From positions 1,727,819-1,791,818 of the forward strand of contig NC_049990.1 of NCBI RefSeq assembly GCF_000003815.2: 64,000 nt of DNA. The letters are read 5' to 3'. The position numbers were made by a program, and so were the translations under genes. The notes under the pieces are model-generated. The model saw only the letters and a program-made list of their open reading frames with translations. It made no database searches and had not been told where the DNA came from. This document shows, piece after piece, positions 1 to 12,665 of this stretch. Within the stretch, counting starts at the first letter, position 1; each line of letters opens with the position of its first letter. The DNA comes from Branchiostoma floridae. Lineage: Eukaryota > Chordata > Leptocardii > Amphioxiformes > Branchiostomatidae.

Positions 1-34
1 GAAGCTCTCTGTTTATGTAGTAATCATATTAGTA

Positions 35-180
35 CAATGCTAAACTTTCTTCCAACACTGATGTACATGGATCATAATTTCTTTTTCAAATACATGTATC
101 ATTGATTGTCAAGAGGGTAACAGTGGTCATTGAAAATCTCATCTGTGTACACTTAAGTGTTGGAAGAAAGTTTAGCATTG
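35..180. mobile_element. 146-bp MITE with perfect 25-bp terminal inverted repeats
   Basis: Positions 35-59 and 156-180 are perfect inverted repeats beginning CAATGCTAAACTTTC, and the element is flanked by TA on both sides (33-34 and 181-182). A TA target duplication with no coding capacity fits a Tc1/mariner-type MITE. The superfamily is inferred from the TA flanks only. Confidence 0.7.
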
Positions 181-303
181 TATATTGTGTAGCGTAAAGA
201 TATCAACAACAATATTTTTCATTTGTCGACAGTTAAAATGGTTCGACAAACAATAGTTAAAATAGATATACTGTGTTAAAGTAATAGGATAGGAAACTGG
301 TCA

Positions 304-1387
304 CCTTTTGCTGGACAACAGCTCTTGGGGAAGACCCAGTTCTGTAAGACGAGGCGTTTTTCTGCTGCACGATCTCTTGCTGCCTTGGAGGAGATGCGGG
401 GCTATTTGACAAAAGTTCCTTCCGTTGGACAATTGCTCTTGGGGATGACGCAGTTTTGTTTGACTGTCTTGGAGACGCCAAAGGACTATCTGACAAGTTT
501 TTCTGCTGCACAATTGCTTTCTGTCTCGGAGAGGAAGCAGGGCTATTTGACAAAACTTCCTTCTGTTGGACAATTGCTCTCGGGGAGGATGCTGTTCTGT
601 TCGACTGTCTTGGAGATGCTAACGGAGAGTCTGACAAGGCGTTTTTCTGTTGGGCGATGGTTTTCTGTCTTGGAGTAGAGAAAGGACTGTTTGACAGGCT
701 GTTTTTCCGTTCGACAATCTCTCGCTGTCTTGGGGAGGCCGAAGGACTGTTTGATACAACGTTTTTCCGCTGTGCAATCGCTCTCGGGGACGACGCAGCT
801 GCACTCTTCGAAAAGCTGTCTTTACGTGGCGAAGTCTCTTTTTGTCTCGGGGACGACACCGAACTGTTGGACGGAATCTCTTTTCTCTGCACAATCACTA
901 TCGGTACAGACTTTTTTCTGGTAGACGAGTTGTTTTCCACTGGCACGATATCTCGCAGTCTAGGAGATGACGACAACAGAGGACTGTTTGTTACAACCTT
1001 CTTTCGCTGGACGATCGTTATAGGAGGGAACGTAGTTCTTTTCGGCGAGGCGTTTTCCTGCGGCGTGTTATCTGACAAGCCGTTTTTCTGCTGCACAATA
1101 TCTTGTGGTTTTGAAGACAATGAGGCACTGTTCAATGAACTGTCTTGCTCCCACATGATTGTTTTTTGTTGCGGGCTTCGACTCATCAGCAAAACAGATC
1201 GGTTGTTCTCACGACTTTCCTCCGACGTCACGACCAACTGTGCTGTAAGACACAATGGACAGTTTCTCACAGTATCCAGACGCTTTGTTTGATAAATAAT
1301 ACATGCATCATGAGCAAGTGAACGATATGTGATTGACCTTAACTTATTGTTAACTTTATTGTGTCTGAATGACAGCAATCTGTTCAT
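304..1387 (-). CDS. Ser/Pro/Arg/Gln-rich repeat protein, probable partial gene (exon)
   Basis: I do not recognise this protein. On the minus strand the frame is open from about 1387 to 257. From a possible start Met at 1184-1186 it encodes roughly 14 imperfect repeats of about 20 residues, each built on SPRQKAIVQQK followed by a Ser/Asn-rich NSLSNSP-type linker. There is no predicted fold, signal peptide or membrane segment; the composition (S, P, R, Q, K, N) suggests an intrinsically disordered protein. The repeats end exactly at AAAG|GTGACC (donor-like, exon end at 304), so the coding sequence may continue to the left of the window. The true start or upstream acceptor is not clear. The plus strand is also open over part of this span (456-1292) but gives a Cys/Phe-rich product typical of the complement of such repeats. 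It could also be a non-coding minisatellite, but the repeats are diverged while the frame stays open. Confidence 0.45.
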
Positions 1388-1389
1388 GT

Positions 1390-2621
1390 GCCTCTCTGGC
1401 TGACAACCTGTGTATTTACCTTAAAGTTTGTAAAATGACATCAATTACAACAATTTGTACGAGTAGAATGTAATTAATTCCTAAAAAAATTAGGCTAAAG
1501 GTAATGGATTGATAAGTTCTTTGGCAGACAAAATTGATGAGGATTAATCAATCTTAGATAACTTAATTACTCAAAGGTAGCTATCGGTAGCTGTTGTTAT
1601 GTACAATTGTATAGTTCAGTTTGCACACGCATTTTTCTCATGGTCATTATTTTATAATGTTTCTCTACTGTGACAATGTATCTATATTTAAAGATTAAAA
1701 GTCACAAACCAGAGTTATCTGACCTCAAATGACAGTAACTCATGATTTCTTAACGACCTTCGCTCATGATTTCTTAACGACCTTGGCCTTTGATTTCTAA
1801 GCGCCCGTGTCAGCTTTGATTTCACCACACAATGGAGTGACATACTCCGGTGTGGAACATCACAGTGAGGGAGGTGATGCGATAATTTGTCACTGACAAA
1901 CTCTGAGTGGCAGATGTGGGTTTTTGCATGCTGGCACCAGAAATAACCCAGACCAGATTACATACAATCTAGAGTTTATGTTGGCTGCAGTACACTAGTC
2001 GATCAACAGAGAGCACTGCTGCTCAACCTAACAAGTTGATTGCCAAGGATCTGTATGATGTAGGTAAAGTTAAAGGTAAAGGTGAAGGTGAGAAAGTCTC
2101 ATGATAGCCTTTTTAAGGCGGTAGTGACACTGAGTCTAGGGCATGGTATTGGGAGTTGAAGCCTTGGCCGGGCTCCTTCCACCAATTTTTACCTCCCCCT
2201 CCCTTTTAAGTCAGGTACCCATTTTTACACCTGGGTGAAATGTCAGAAAAGTCGTGTAAGGTGTCAATCCCAAGGGCACAACATCAGTACTTAGAATGAC
2301 AGAATTTGAATGCAACCCCTACAATCTTCATGTAAAGCAGAAACACAGACTAACCCTAGGCCGAATCCTTGAAACTTAGAAGTTATGTGTAGGTACATAA
2401 AATTATACAATGTACCAATAACCCAAGGATTAATTAAATCCAGAAATGCTAATCCTCTCGGGTGCAAGATACAACTTGCTCATCCGTGATCTTTAATATC
2501 CAAAGCTTTAATGACCTGCATTAGTTCAGAGGTAGAAAATCATGACGCTGCTCAACCCAACAAAGTTTCCAACAAATTCCTCACCTGTGTCGTAGGTGAC
2601 ATTATCAAAGGTACTACTAGT
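1390..2621. other. Gene-free interval
   Basis: No convincing exon is visible. Near 2110-2290 is a SINE-like segment (CAGGTACCCATTTTT, then a CACCTGGGTG block and GTCGTGTAAGGTG) whose relative appears in IFT80 intron 6 at about 52600-52690. Confidence 0.5.
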
Positions 2622-2974
2622 CAGGGCTCTAGCCAGCTCGAAATTTTTTTCCGTCAGCCAATTCCCATTGTCGCGAAAACACTATTCCAGGAGTTAGAGA
2701 GACTGAACTAAGACCTTGAAAAACTGGTTTTAATGAGATTATCGAATGCGAAAGGGCACCGACACACATTGTCAACGATCATAACAATAGCAATACAAAC
2801 AGTGTATGGCTTTTACGGCCGTGGACGGCATCCCCAAGCCGCCTGTAGCTTCCACCAAGGAGCTTTTATCAGATTTTTGTCCGTCAAGGTTGACGGATTA
2901 GTTTTAAAATTTTTCCATCACATGCAGCATATTTCCGTCAATTGACGGAAAAACGGACGCTGGCTATAGCCCTG
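2622..2974. mobile_element. 353-bp hAT-type MITE with perfect 8-bp target duplication
   Basis: The ends are CAGGGCTCTAGCCAGC and its near-exact reverse complement (GCTGGCTATAGCCCTG). Both flanks carry CTACTAGT (2614-2621 and 2975-2982), a perfect 8-bp target-site duplication. CAG termini plus an 8-bp duplication is the hAT signature. Internal TCCGTC/GACGGA subterminal repeats recur near both ends. There is no transposase frame. Confidence 0.85.
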
Positions 2975-3597
2975 CTACTAGTAGACAAACTATCTGACCT
3001 ACATACAGAACCTGCTGGGGGATGTCGAAGGCGGCCTGAGCCTTGCCGCTATTACTGCACTGGCTGCGGACAGACGACAGAAGTGGACAAGACTGCTCTG
3101 CAGAAGACCGATGATGATAATGAGATGTTACAGTGTATTCCAACACATCAAGATTGGACTACGTGCGATCTGACCAGTGCTCTTAAAACTTATCCTTGAG
3201 AGGAAATTAAATACCAGCATTGTAATTGTACAGCTGACACACCAACATGAACATGTAGCACCAATCATGTATTATAGCCCCTTCAACAGTGGCACAGGTG
3301 GAACTCCTCCTTAAGGAAAGGACCTGTCCAAACACTTCACCTTACAAGACTTCACCTGTATACCTGAACACACCTTTTGTGGCAGGTGAAACACCTGAAT
3401 ATTGAGGGAACTAAGGACACTGTGGAACTGAATCAATAGACAAATATTTGATCAATGATTGTACACAGTGGCAATATAGCCTGGCCTTAGCCAAACACTA
3501 TTAACTTTAACTTTAAGGTGATAGGTCTCAAGTTGTCTTCTCTTTTTTGTATTTCTGTATTTTGCAAATTTTTCATTGAAAGGAGTAAGATCATGCA

Positions 3598-4325
3598 AGG
3601 TATTTGATATCTAGTGACAACATTCACACGTGGTAATTCACAGATCTATTCCAAATTGTCTAAACACAAATTACCTACAATTACTTACAAGGTTTCCCAA
3701 ACTTTCAACATGATCTTCTCCTGTATGAGAATTTAAATGCTTTATTTCACTTAGTCTAATATCTACTTTAGTCTAGTATTCCTTGACACACACACAAAAA
3801 CTGGGATTAGTGGTCCATATATTTTTGTGTTGTGTTGAAAATTTAACTTAGCTTGAGAATGAGTTCTCCCAAAAGATGAACTTTCAAACTCTTCTTGCAT
3901 TTGTTTTCAGATATTTAAGGTTAAGATCATGCAGTAAACACAACATAATTTATGAAATAAATAAAGTACAATTTTACATCATTCTCCAGAGCATTCCCCT
4001 CACAATACATATTCAATTTGATATCTATTACTTTGACAACATTCACATATGGTAATTCACAGACTGAGCTATTAGACTTTATACCCATTTAACTAGGCTT
4101 CACAAACCTTCAACATGCCCTTCTCCTGTATTTTAAGCAGAGTGAGAATTTAAATGCTTTATTTCATTAGTATCTCATTCCTTGACAAACTCACAAAACT
4201 GGGCTTGCAATTGATGGTCAAAATATTTTTGTGCTTTTCAATTTTTGTGTTGGAAATTGCACTATAACTTTGCTTGATTGAGAACGATTTCTACCAACAC
4301 AGATGAACTTTCAAACTACTACTAC
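3598..4325. repeat. Tandem duplication, two copies of about 410 bp
   Basis: Blocks such as TTTGATATCTA..GACAACATTCACA, GAATTTAAATGCTTTATTTCA, TTCCTTGACA and AGATGAACTTTCAAACT occur in the same order at about 3598-3900 and 4016-4325. The copies are clearly diverged. No coding content is visible. Confidence 0.7.
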
Positions 4326-4849
4326 AGCCTGGACCATGTAACCAAGTAACTGACTTGCTGTTGCCACTAAGCGAGTGTTTGGCAATGAAAGCCAAATTAC
4401 AATGTAGCCAGCCCTACCTCTGCGGCGGCTCTATTGAACTATAAACGCCACCAGCCCAGAACATACAATAATGGCTACACGCCAATTTAGCCCCTACAAT
4501 ACCCGCCGGCCAAGTCTGTTGTACTGGCTGACTTATTGGGCATCCATCAACTTATGTGGGTCCCGGAGGTCAGGCAAGGTCAAGCCAGTTACAGGGTTGC
4601 TGTCATGGCTTTTTGATAAAATAACCTTTTCTGAGGAATAAAAATGATTATACCTTTCACGGCACATCATTATAATCAGTGTTCATACCAGTGCTATCTC
4701 CAGATTAAAACTTTCTTCCACCCCACTCATTATTTCAGAGCCCATGTTGTTGATTTTCCTGGTTAAATATGTCATGTAAAGCTTATCAAAGTATATTTAT
4801 ACTTATCAACAGTTTCATGTCATTTTGGGAGAGATGGGGTAAAATCATT

Positions 4850-4915
4850 TTCCGTCGGACCCAACAAACAAATTTCCGTCCCTGGACGGAAGGACGGCTC
4901 CTAGAGATAGCCCTG
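4850..4915. mobile_element. Solo end of the 2622-2974 hAT MITE family
   Basis: TTCCGTC repeats followed by GACGGCTCCTAGAGATAGCCCTG resemble the right end of the element at 2622-2974. The other end was not found nearby. Confidence 0.5.
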
Positions 4916-7080
4916 CTCCAAATACAAGTCTCAAAGTCCCTCTACAACAACAGCTGCTTTAAACGGCCTGCAAATATAAGACATTTCCTCTCTGACAAAT
5001 GTTTCCCCCTTCCCCAAATACAAACCAAATAGCCTTCAAAACCATTATGTTCACCACCAGCAACTTAGCTCAGTGCCCAGAAGTGGTGTCTTGCTCTTGT
5101 ATTGAGGAAACTTGTTAAAAAAAAAATTCTATTTGACTTTATGTACTACGAGAATCAACAGGTGGTTGCTAAGATGTTAGATTGTCTGCACACATTTTGC
5201 CTAGCACTGTGGTGTTCTGCAATGTAAACGCCACGGTAACTATATTTGTACCACTCTCCAAGGAGTCACTAAAATTACCTGATTTTCTGACGAAAATAAA
5301 GTCAAGGTTGTGTGGGAAGGAGGAGACAAGATGCTGACTCATGTACTAGTATTGACAATTGTGAAGACAGGCACTGGTGCAAAGGGACAGTACCACTAAA
5401 ATGATACTTTGGCTAAGTATTTACTAGTAAGGTCTTTTTGTGTGGTATGACTATGAGAACCTTTCCCTTCATAATAACAGTCTGCAAGAGGAAAAATTGG
5501 AAAATTTACAGAAAATCTTCATTTTGTTGTCCTCAATGAGGTTGTTTTTACACACAAGACCCACTCAAAGTACTGATTAAAAGGTTGTGTTCTCGCCTCT
5601 CAAACTCTTTTTGTTTTCTTGAAAATCATTAACAGTCTTGGACAAGCAAACACTGCTTGGCTGAGCAATCAAGGGCTTTCCAAAGAAAACTGGCTTAAGA
5701 TAAGACAATTACGAAACCTGATCCTCTTTAGCTGCAACTGTTATTCTAATGATTATGTGGCTTAAAAGCTGTTCCATGATTTGAACATTAGTTCAGTCTG
5801 TATTGTATATTAAGCTTCATTCTGACTTTACAACTTCTTATTCTTAATATATATATATATAAACAACAGTATTTCATTTTTACTGGGCTTAACCAATGGC
5901 TAGATGTAATGTCAGAAAGAGAAATCGCTGACTTTGTGCCAGCTGTGCCCCCCTTGTTCACTGTACCAGAACATTAACGTTACGCTGTTTCTTTGTGACT
6001 GAGTTACCTTAGGTAAGTGTTGTTAACAAAACTAAAAGAACATTTATCTCGCCATTATAATACCTTTCTCCTAAGTAGGATTGCTATTTATAGATCAATT
6101 GAATAACAGTCTCTAGGTGTTCTAACTAAGGAAGGAAAAACACTCTTAAACATAGAAGAGAACTACAAAATACATGTACATGTATAGCATTCACAGAACT
6201 TCATACACAAACATGCCCTACTTACAAAATACACATAACATACACACTTCGTGAACCTTGGGTTGACACTCTTACTACCTTAACAATTGACATCATAACA
6301 AAAACAACGTAACACAAGAACAGCAGTAAGTTGGGACAGAGAGAAAGAAAATACAAGCTTTTAGACATGACCAACACAGTTCAAGCACTCAGATTTGGTA
6401 AATTTCGTCTTAGAAAGTTACTAAAAGTTTGTAGCAAAATAGAAACAAGTCGAAAGTTTGAAGAACCTATATATAGACTTATAGTCCGCAACACAACGCT
6501 AGGACACCATGCTTTAACCTACCTGCACATTTCCACCTGTAAAACACCACTTGGCGGCTTCTTAATAAGCCAATTCACCTGAAGTACCACTTCTTATCTG
6601 GCCAAAATCTTCGCGAATTCCTTGCCATCTTGTCTAAGGAGTTTAAACTTTCTTGGCGCTCAAATTTGCCAATTAAAGACTCGCAAATTTCAGATGCCAG
6701 TGTGACCAAGCATTTTCGTGCCCTTGCCGCGGTTACCTGACCCGTCGCCAGGTGAACAAAAGACGCCGCCAGGTAAACTTTTACCTGTTCAGACTTCTTA
6801 CAAAGTTGTTACCTTATCGCTACATCACGTCAGCTGACTGTGAGGGACAGTCTATAATTTCTGAAGGAAGGGGGCATTATTACTTTTATAAAAGTTACTT
6901 AAATAGACATCAACATTGATTGTATTTTAAATGTGCATCTATAATTCTACTATTATTATTCTATCTATAGTTATGCTAGTAAAACTATATTGATGACGTT
7001 TTTAATGTCTCTTTTGAACCAAAGGCCTACCTTTATATCAGTGGTATAGTCTAATTACATCCCAGCATGCATCACGTCTG
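4916..7080. other. Gene-free interval upstream of PPM1L
   Basis: AT-rich non-coding DNA with a short (AT)n run near 5850. No exon, RNA gene or clear transposon end was recognised. Confidence 0.5.
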
Positions 7081-7935
7081 TAAAATCTGTCGTCTTCACT
7101 TCCGGTGTTGAAGTTGTTCAGTTTTGGATCACGTTTTGGCCTTAAACTTCCATTTCCTGTCACAATCGTCCCGCAAACAGCGTTTTCAGGCCGGAACGGT
7201 TGTCTTCTAGCCGGATCGGAAGGTAAGGATGTGTTTTCTGCGCTGTTGGCGGATGTTTTTGCTAGAAAACAGGGTTGGGCGGCGCGTGTTTTCGTTCCCT
7301 TCGGAGCAAACCCCGACCATCCCCCCGAGGGCGCGGGTTTCGCTGACGTGGTCGTCTGGAACTTGTTTACGTCAAGACAGCCGTCAACTTCGGCTCCTCG
7401 GAGGGCACAAGGTCCTTTAAGAAACTTGATTTAAGAACGCATAAGTGGCAGTAAGTGAAATATATAGACCTGATCCGGGAGTAAATTTATCGATCGAACC
7501 TTAGGAAAAACTGCAAGGATCGCGACTTTGCAAATCACTCTTTTTAGCGCTTGCAATGTAGTCGTAGTCTTGATGTTGTTGTAGTCTTGAAGTCATGTTG
7601 TTTTTGTGATTTTAGAAGACGTTAATCTCTGCTTATTTCAGGCGCTGTAAGCTGACAATGTTGTGTTAAGGTGGGAAAGTTTCTTGGCAGGATTTTTCAG
7701 TCCGCATGGCTAGCTTGCCCCTCCCCCTCCTGTGCAACATACATCATTACGCTATGACAGGCCGCTGTCATCAGACCCGGTAACGTTATCCGTCTGACCC
7801 GGTGGCCACCCCGGTACCAGCACACCACCGAGCCGCTGCACCCAACCCGCTCGGTCCACCCTCACCACGGCCCGCCTGCGCTCCCACCCCGCCCCGCTCC
7901 ACCCTCCCGAGCACGGACACAACAACAACAACACC
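7081..7935 (+). promoter_or_regulatory. Probable PPM1L promoter and 5' leader
   Basis: Base composition turns GC- and CpG-rich from about 7080, with a second GC-rich block at 7750-7930 just before the start codon. An ETS-like ACTTCCGGTG lies at about 7097-7106. A short open frame at 7105-7434 looks like chance in GC-rich DNA. The transcription start is not determined. Confidence 0.45.
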
Positions 7936-10900
7936 ATGGCCTTCTTCTGCTTACTCTGGAGGGTGGTGAAACATCTCTTATTCCGTCCCGAGACGTGGCT
8001 GATGACGCTGATCGGAGTCGCCATCTACAGCTATGTGCACCACTGGGGCGACATCAAGGCTATTTTTAACCAGGCCAAGCTCTCTCTCAGCTCTAGAACT
8101 TCCCAGCTCGCAGGGATTGCGACGGTGATTCAGGAAAACCATTCCGAATCGTCGAAGGAACCGCAGCTGGAGTTGAGCGAGGATGTGAGCGAGGAGGAAC
8201 TTGCGCAGATCTGGGAATTCCGGAAGGATAACGTTGCGGTGTACGCGATACAGGGACGACGGGAACACATGGAAGACAGGTACGTACGATAGAGAGATCG
8301 ACGTTAGTTTTTGTCTGAACCTTACAACAATACTGGTTTTGCACATGCGTCAAATTTACATTCCTCATACAATTAGACAAATGTATTTTAATCTCCATCT
8401 GCCATTACATTGACAACTGTCTTAAGAAGCAAGAAGAAGTTGAACCTGTGCATACTAGTATGCTTTAGACCTTGTAGTCAGTCATATGTCATATCCTTAC
8501 ACAAATTGTTACTTAGAATCACTAGGAACTGTATTCTATTTACCTTTACCTGTACTTAGTAGCTTGTTAGAGAGCATAAATATTGTTGTAGCTCAACCAA
8601 TGAGAGAGTGGCTAAACGTTTAGATTTGTACATTCCTTTATTTTTATACCATCATATGTTTTTACTTGGGAGGGTGTGGCAGTATAATTGGTCTATGTCA
8701 GGTAAAGGTAAACGTAGTTCCATGACCTTAATGTTCAGGCCATAGGGGCAGTGAGTTGTCATAACAGTTAGTATCCGTCTATATCCAGGTTGTGTTTATA
8801 CAAAATAGTTGTCATTTGTACCTGAAACTTTGAAAGGAAATCATTATGATACAGTGTATACCTGAAATCATAACGTTACAATGACATTCGCCATGATTGT
8901 TTTTTTTATGTAATTTTGGTATGAATGGATTCTGCAAAGTCCAACTGTGCAATAAAAGATATCAGGTTCATTCAATTCAAAATCAATTCCACATCATAAA
9001 GATTAGGTGCTCCATCATTGCCAGTTTATTATCATAGCTGTTCAACCAACTTTTTTCGAATCTTTATTCTGATGTTGTAAATTGGTATAGATTTTTTTAC
9101 ATTTTCAAACTGTTATGAGTGTTATCTGATTTAAATTGGTTAACTTTGCAAAAAAGCAATTGGGACCTTGCTACAAATTTTCATCTTCTCATTCATTCAT
9201 TCATTCAATCAATCTCTAATTTCTGCAGGTACAGTGTCATCACCAACATTGCAAAGAGCGGAGCGTCCGTCTTTGAAATCTTCGATGGGCACGGGGGAGA
9301 CGTAAGTGTTTCAAATTGAAATATAGTTCATTTTTACTCAATTGTTACCGCATGGCCAGTATTACACAGAGGGGTTGGTCATGTCTTCTTGCTTAACCTG
9401 TGAAAGGACTGTTAAAAGATTTGTTCAGATTTAGCCTGGATGCCAGACTGTTTCCAGGGTCTTCACAGTCCAACACCTCGGCTCTAGGGACAACGTGCCT
9501 TAATTTAAGGGAAATTCTACAGCAGGCACCCCTGAGTTAGATTGGGAACTGTTAAAGATTTGTTCAGGTAAAGCATGGATGCCAAACTGTTTCCAGTGTC
9601 TACACAGTCCAACTCCTTGGTTCGGCTTCTGCCCCAAACAAAATTCTACAGCAGGCACCCCTGAGTTACATTGGGCCGGGGTCTGGTATCCAGGCTAGGC
9701 CAGGTAATCTGTGGCACAAAGTCCTTTCAAAGGTATGTTGCAGATTATATGACTGATTAGGATTGTAGCAGCATTTCTTCTCCCAATGTCAGAAACATCG
9801 AAGCTGGTGTGTTACGCCGAACAGCGGTTATACCGGCTATATAGATACAGATACAGATACAGATCATGACTGAGACAAGCATGGCTCACTAAGAGTAAGA
9901 ATAAGGAGGTCTCTTTTCAACCTCCTTGCTAAGAGTTAACTTAAGACTACTGGTAACTGACCCAGTAGGAGAAGCAAATTGGTTTGTGCTCAATAACATT
10001 CCCTACTAGTCTGTGTAACGCAAACTCCGCTATCCGGAGCTTGTAGACTCCTCCCCGCGGCGCGGCAATGTACGAGTCGACGGGCCTGAGAAGCGCGATT
10101 AAATCAGGCTACATTCCCTACCATATAACAATCAATAATGAAACCATCTTAATTGTAAACATTCCCTTTAAAAACCTAGCTCAAAGAGGATACATGTATT
10201 GGCGTTCTCCCATGTGCATAACCATGTAATTTTTAGTTTTACCTGCCTGGTGGTTTCGACAGTCTGTCTGGTACCCACCTCAAGGCTATATTGACAGGTG
10301 TAAGTTAGATACTTGGTTGTGTAAAGGAAAATGCCAATATCCCCTGACCTACCAATCTGACACTGACAGAACTATTCACTGAATGTAACTACTCGTATAA
10401 CACTTGAGCAGATTTTTCTATGATGACGTCATTCTTATGGTCTAAAAAATTGCAATTGGCAAGACTTTGCCATAGACAATTAATATTCAGTACAGTCAAT
10501 CATATTTCTTCTCCCAAAGAAGTAGGTTTTAGATGAAGAAAACATACCACCGACATACCCAGGAAAATAAAACCTAAAACTGTAAAAGCTGAAATTATGA
10601 ACATTTTGGTACATTTTGTCAACTATTTCTTCACAGTTTTTCGTCTGCAATTATTGTTAATTGTACTGCCTATATATTAGTTGATGTACATTCACATGTA
10701 TTTATCATATCCAGACATAATAATAAATATTTAGTCCCTTAAACATGTACATTTTACATACCGATTTTATTTCGGAGTCCGTGAGAACATACAATATAGG
10801 ACTTATAGACAGATAAATTGAATATCCGGTACATGTGTACACACGCACAGAAAAATCTTGCAGAAAAACAGCTTATCTTATATTTTATTCATGAGTTCTG

Positions 10901-12582
10901 TCATAAGGTATTCAATAACATGGCTGGGATTCTGGGATATTTCTTTTATTTCATTCCCCTGGGAATGGGTTTAAGGCACGTTACATGTTGGGTGTGAAGC
11001 ATGTAACATACTGTAAATGCATTTACTTTCGCAGTAGTGGTAAAATGGAGTGTTTGCAGTAATTTTAAGTTCGTGGTAGCGCCATAGACTGCAGTCTCAT
11101 ACAATGATGGAAAAAATGTCCGTGGTGGTTTTAAGTTGGTGGTGAAGTGGTCACAGCGGAAACCACAAACATGAAACCACCGCGAACATTTCTGCATTAC
11201 AGTATTGGTTTGACAGTTGTGAAGTAGCCCCCACCAGGCCTTCCTACGGGGGTGCGGGGATCGTAGCCTCCACCAGGCCTTCCATGGGGGTGCGGGGATC
11301 GTAGCCTCCACCAGGCCTTCCTACGGGGGTGCAGGGATCGTAGCCTCCACCAGGCCTTCCTACGGGGGTGCGGGGATCGTAGCCTCCACCAGGCCTTCCT
11401 ACGGGGGTGCGGGGATCGTAGCCTCCACCAGGCCTTCCTATGGGGGTGCGGGGATCGTAGCCTCCACCAGGCCTTCCTACGGGGGTGCGGGGATCGTAGC
11501 CTCCACCAGGCCTTCCTACGGGGGTGCGGGGATCGTAGCCCTCCACCAGGCCTTCCTACGGGGGTGCGGGGATCGTAGCCTCCACCAGGCCTTCCTACGG
11601 GGGTGCGGGGATCGTAGCCTCCACCAGGCCTTCCTACGGGGGTGCGGGGATCGTAGCCTCCACCAGGCCTTCCTACGGGGGTGCAGGGATCGTAGCCTCC
11701 ACCAGGCCTTCCTACGGGGGTGCGGGGATCGTAGAACTCTGGAAAATTAGCCAGAGGAGTCAGTCCATGCTAATGTTTGTGTCTGCCCAGCCGACCAACA
11801 CCTCTGGTAGCAAAACTCCCCTGGCAAATTATTCTCCCTATAATAGCCAGCGTGATCAGTCTGGTGTAAAGCATTGGTTTCACAGCTGTGTGTATCCTTT
11901 AGTAATAGCAATGACCCATGTCATATATGCCATTTGTATTTTGATGGTATGTTATGAGGATAAGGGTCGTTGACATTATGATATGAACTTTCGATAGGTA
12001 TAATGGTATGTCATTATAGTGAATAAAATCTCTTATTAGCTCGAGTCTATAGTAGCTTTAAAATATGATATAAATGTATTTTTTTACAAACTTTAAAAAA
12101 TAGCCTCAATATAGAAAGCCTTTTTCAGTTTATAATCAAAGACGTGATGATTTTCTTGGTAACCACATGTATTTGAGATGGTACATTGTAGATTTTCTCT
12201 CTAACTCTGACTTCATGTCCATATTTCCTATTCTGAAAACCATGTGGCAAATTTTAAGTCAGGCCCAAAGTTACGTAATGATCACTCACCCCATGTGCTA
12301 TGTGTATTCAGCTTGGTTATAGGGTCAGTGGGCTTTCCTGAAACACAAACATTTTTTTTAATCCCTAGTCCTGTTCCAACACACACCCTGTGTGCTGTGT
12401 GTGTTCAGATTAGGGTCTGCAGGATTGGTCAGTTTCCTGAAACACACCATTTTTTTCTCAGGCCTAGCCCCTATTACATCACACCCCCATGTGCTATGTG
12501 TTCAGGTTAGGGTCTGCAAGATTTTGCTAGGGTCAGTAGTAGGCTTACCTAAACATAACATTTTCCCCCTAGGCCTGTTCCA

Positions 12583-12665
<83 letters not shown>

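Noticed and set aside
456..1292. Long plus-strand open frame, Cys/Phe-rich
   Set aside because: It is the complement of the minus-strand Ser/Pro/Arg repeats; its composition and its lack of splice context favour the minus strand.
7105..7434. Open frame in the GC-rich region before PPM1L
   Set aside because: No family resemblance or homologous N-terminus; it lies in CpG-rich promoter/leader DNA where stops are rare by chance.
11244..11546. Minus-strand GGYDPRTPVGRPG reading frame as a gene
   Set aside because: It is a 39-bp VNTR with a frameshifting unit and no splice sites or start context.
12583..12663. CRISPR-like or regulatory repeat
   Set aside because: It is a plain CA microsatellite; none of the tandem repeats here has spacers, and this is animal DNA.
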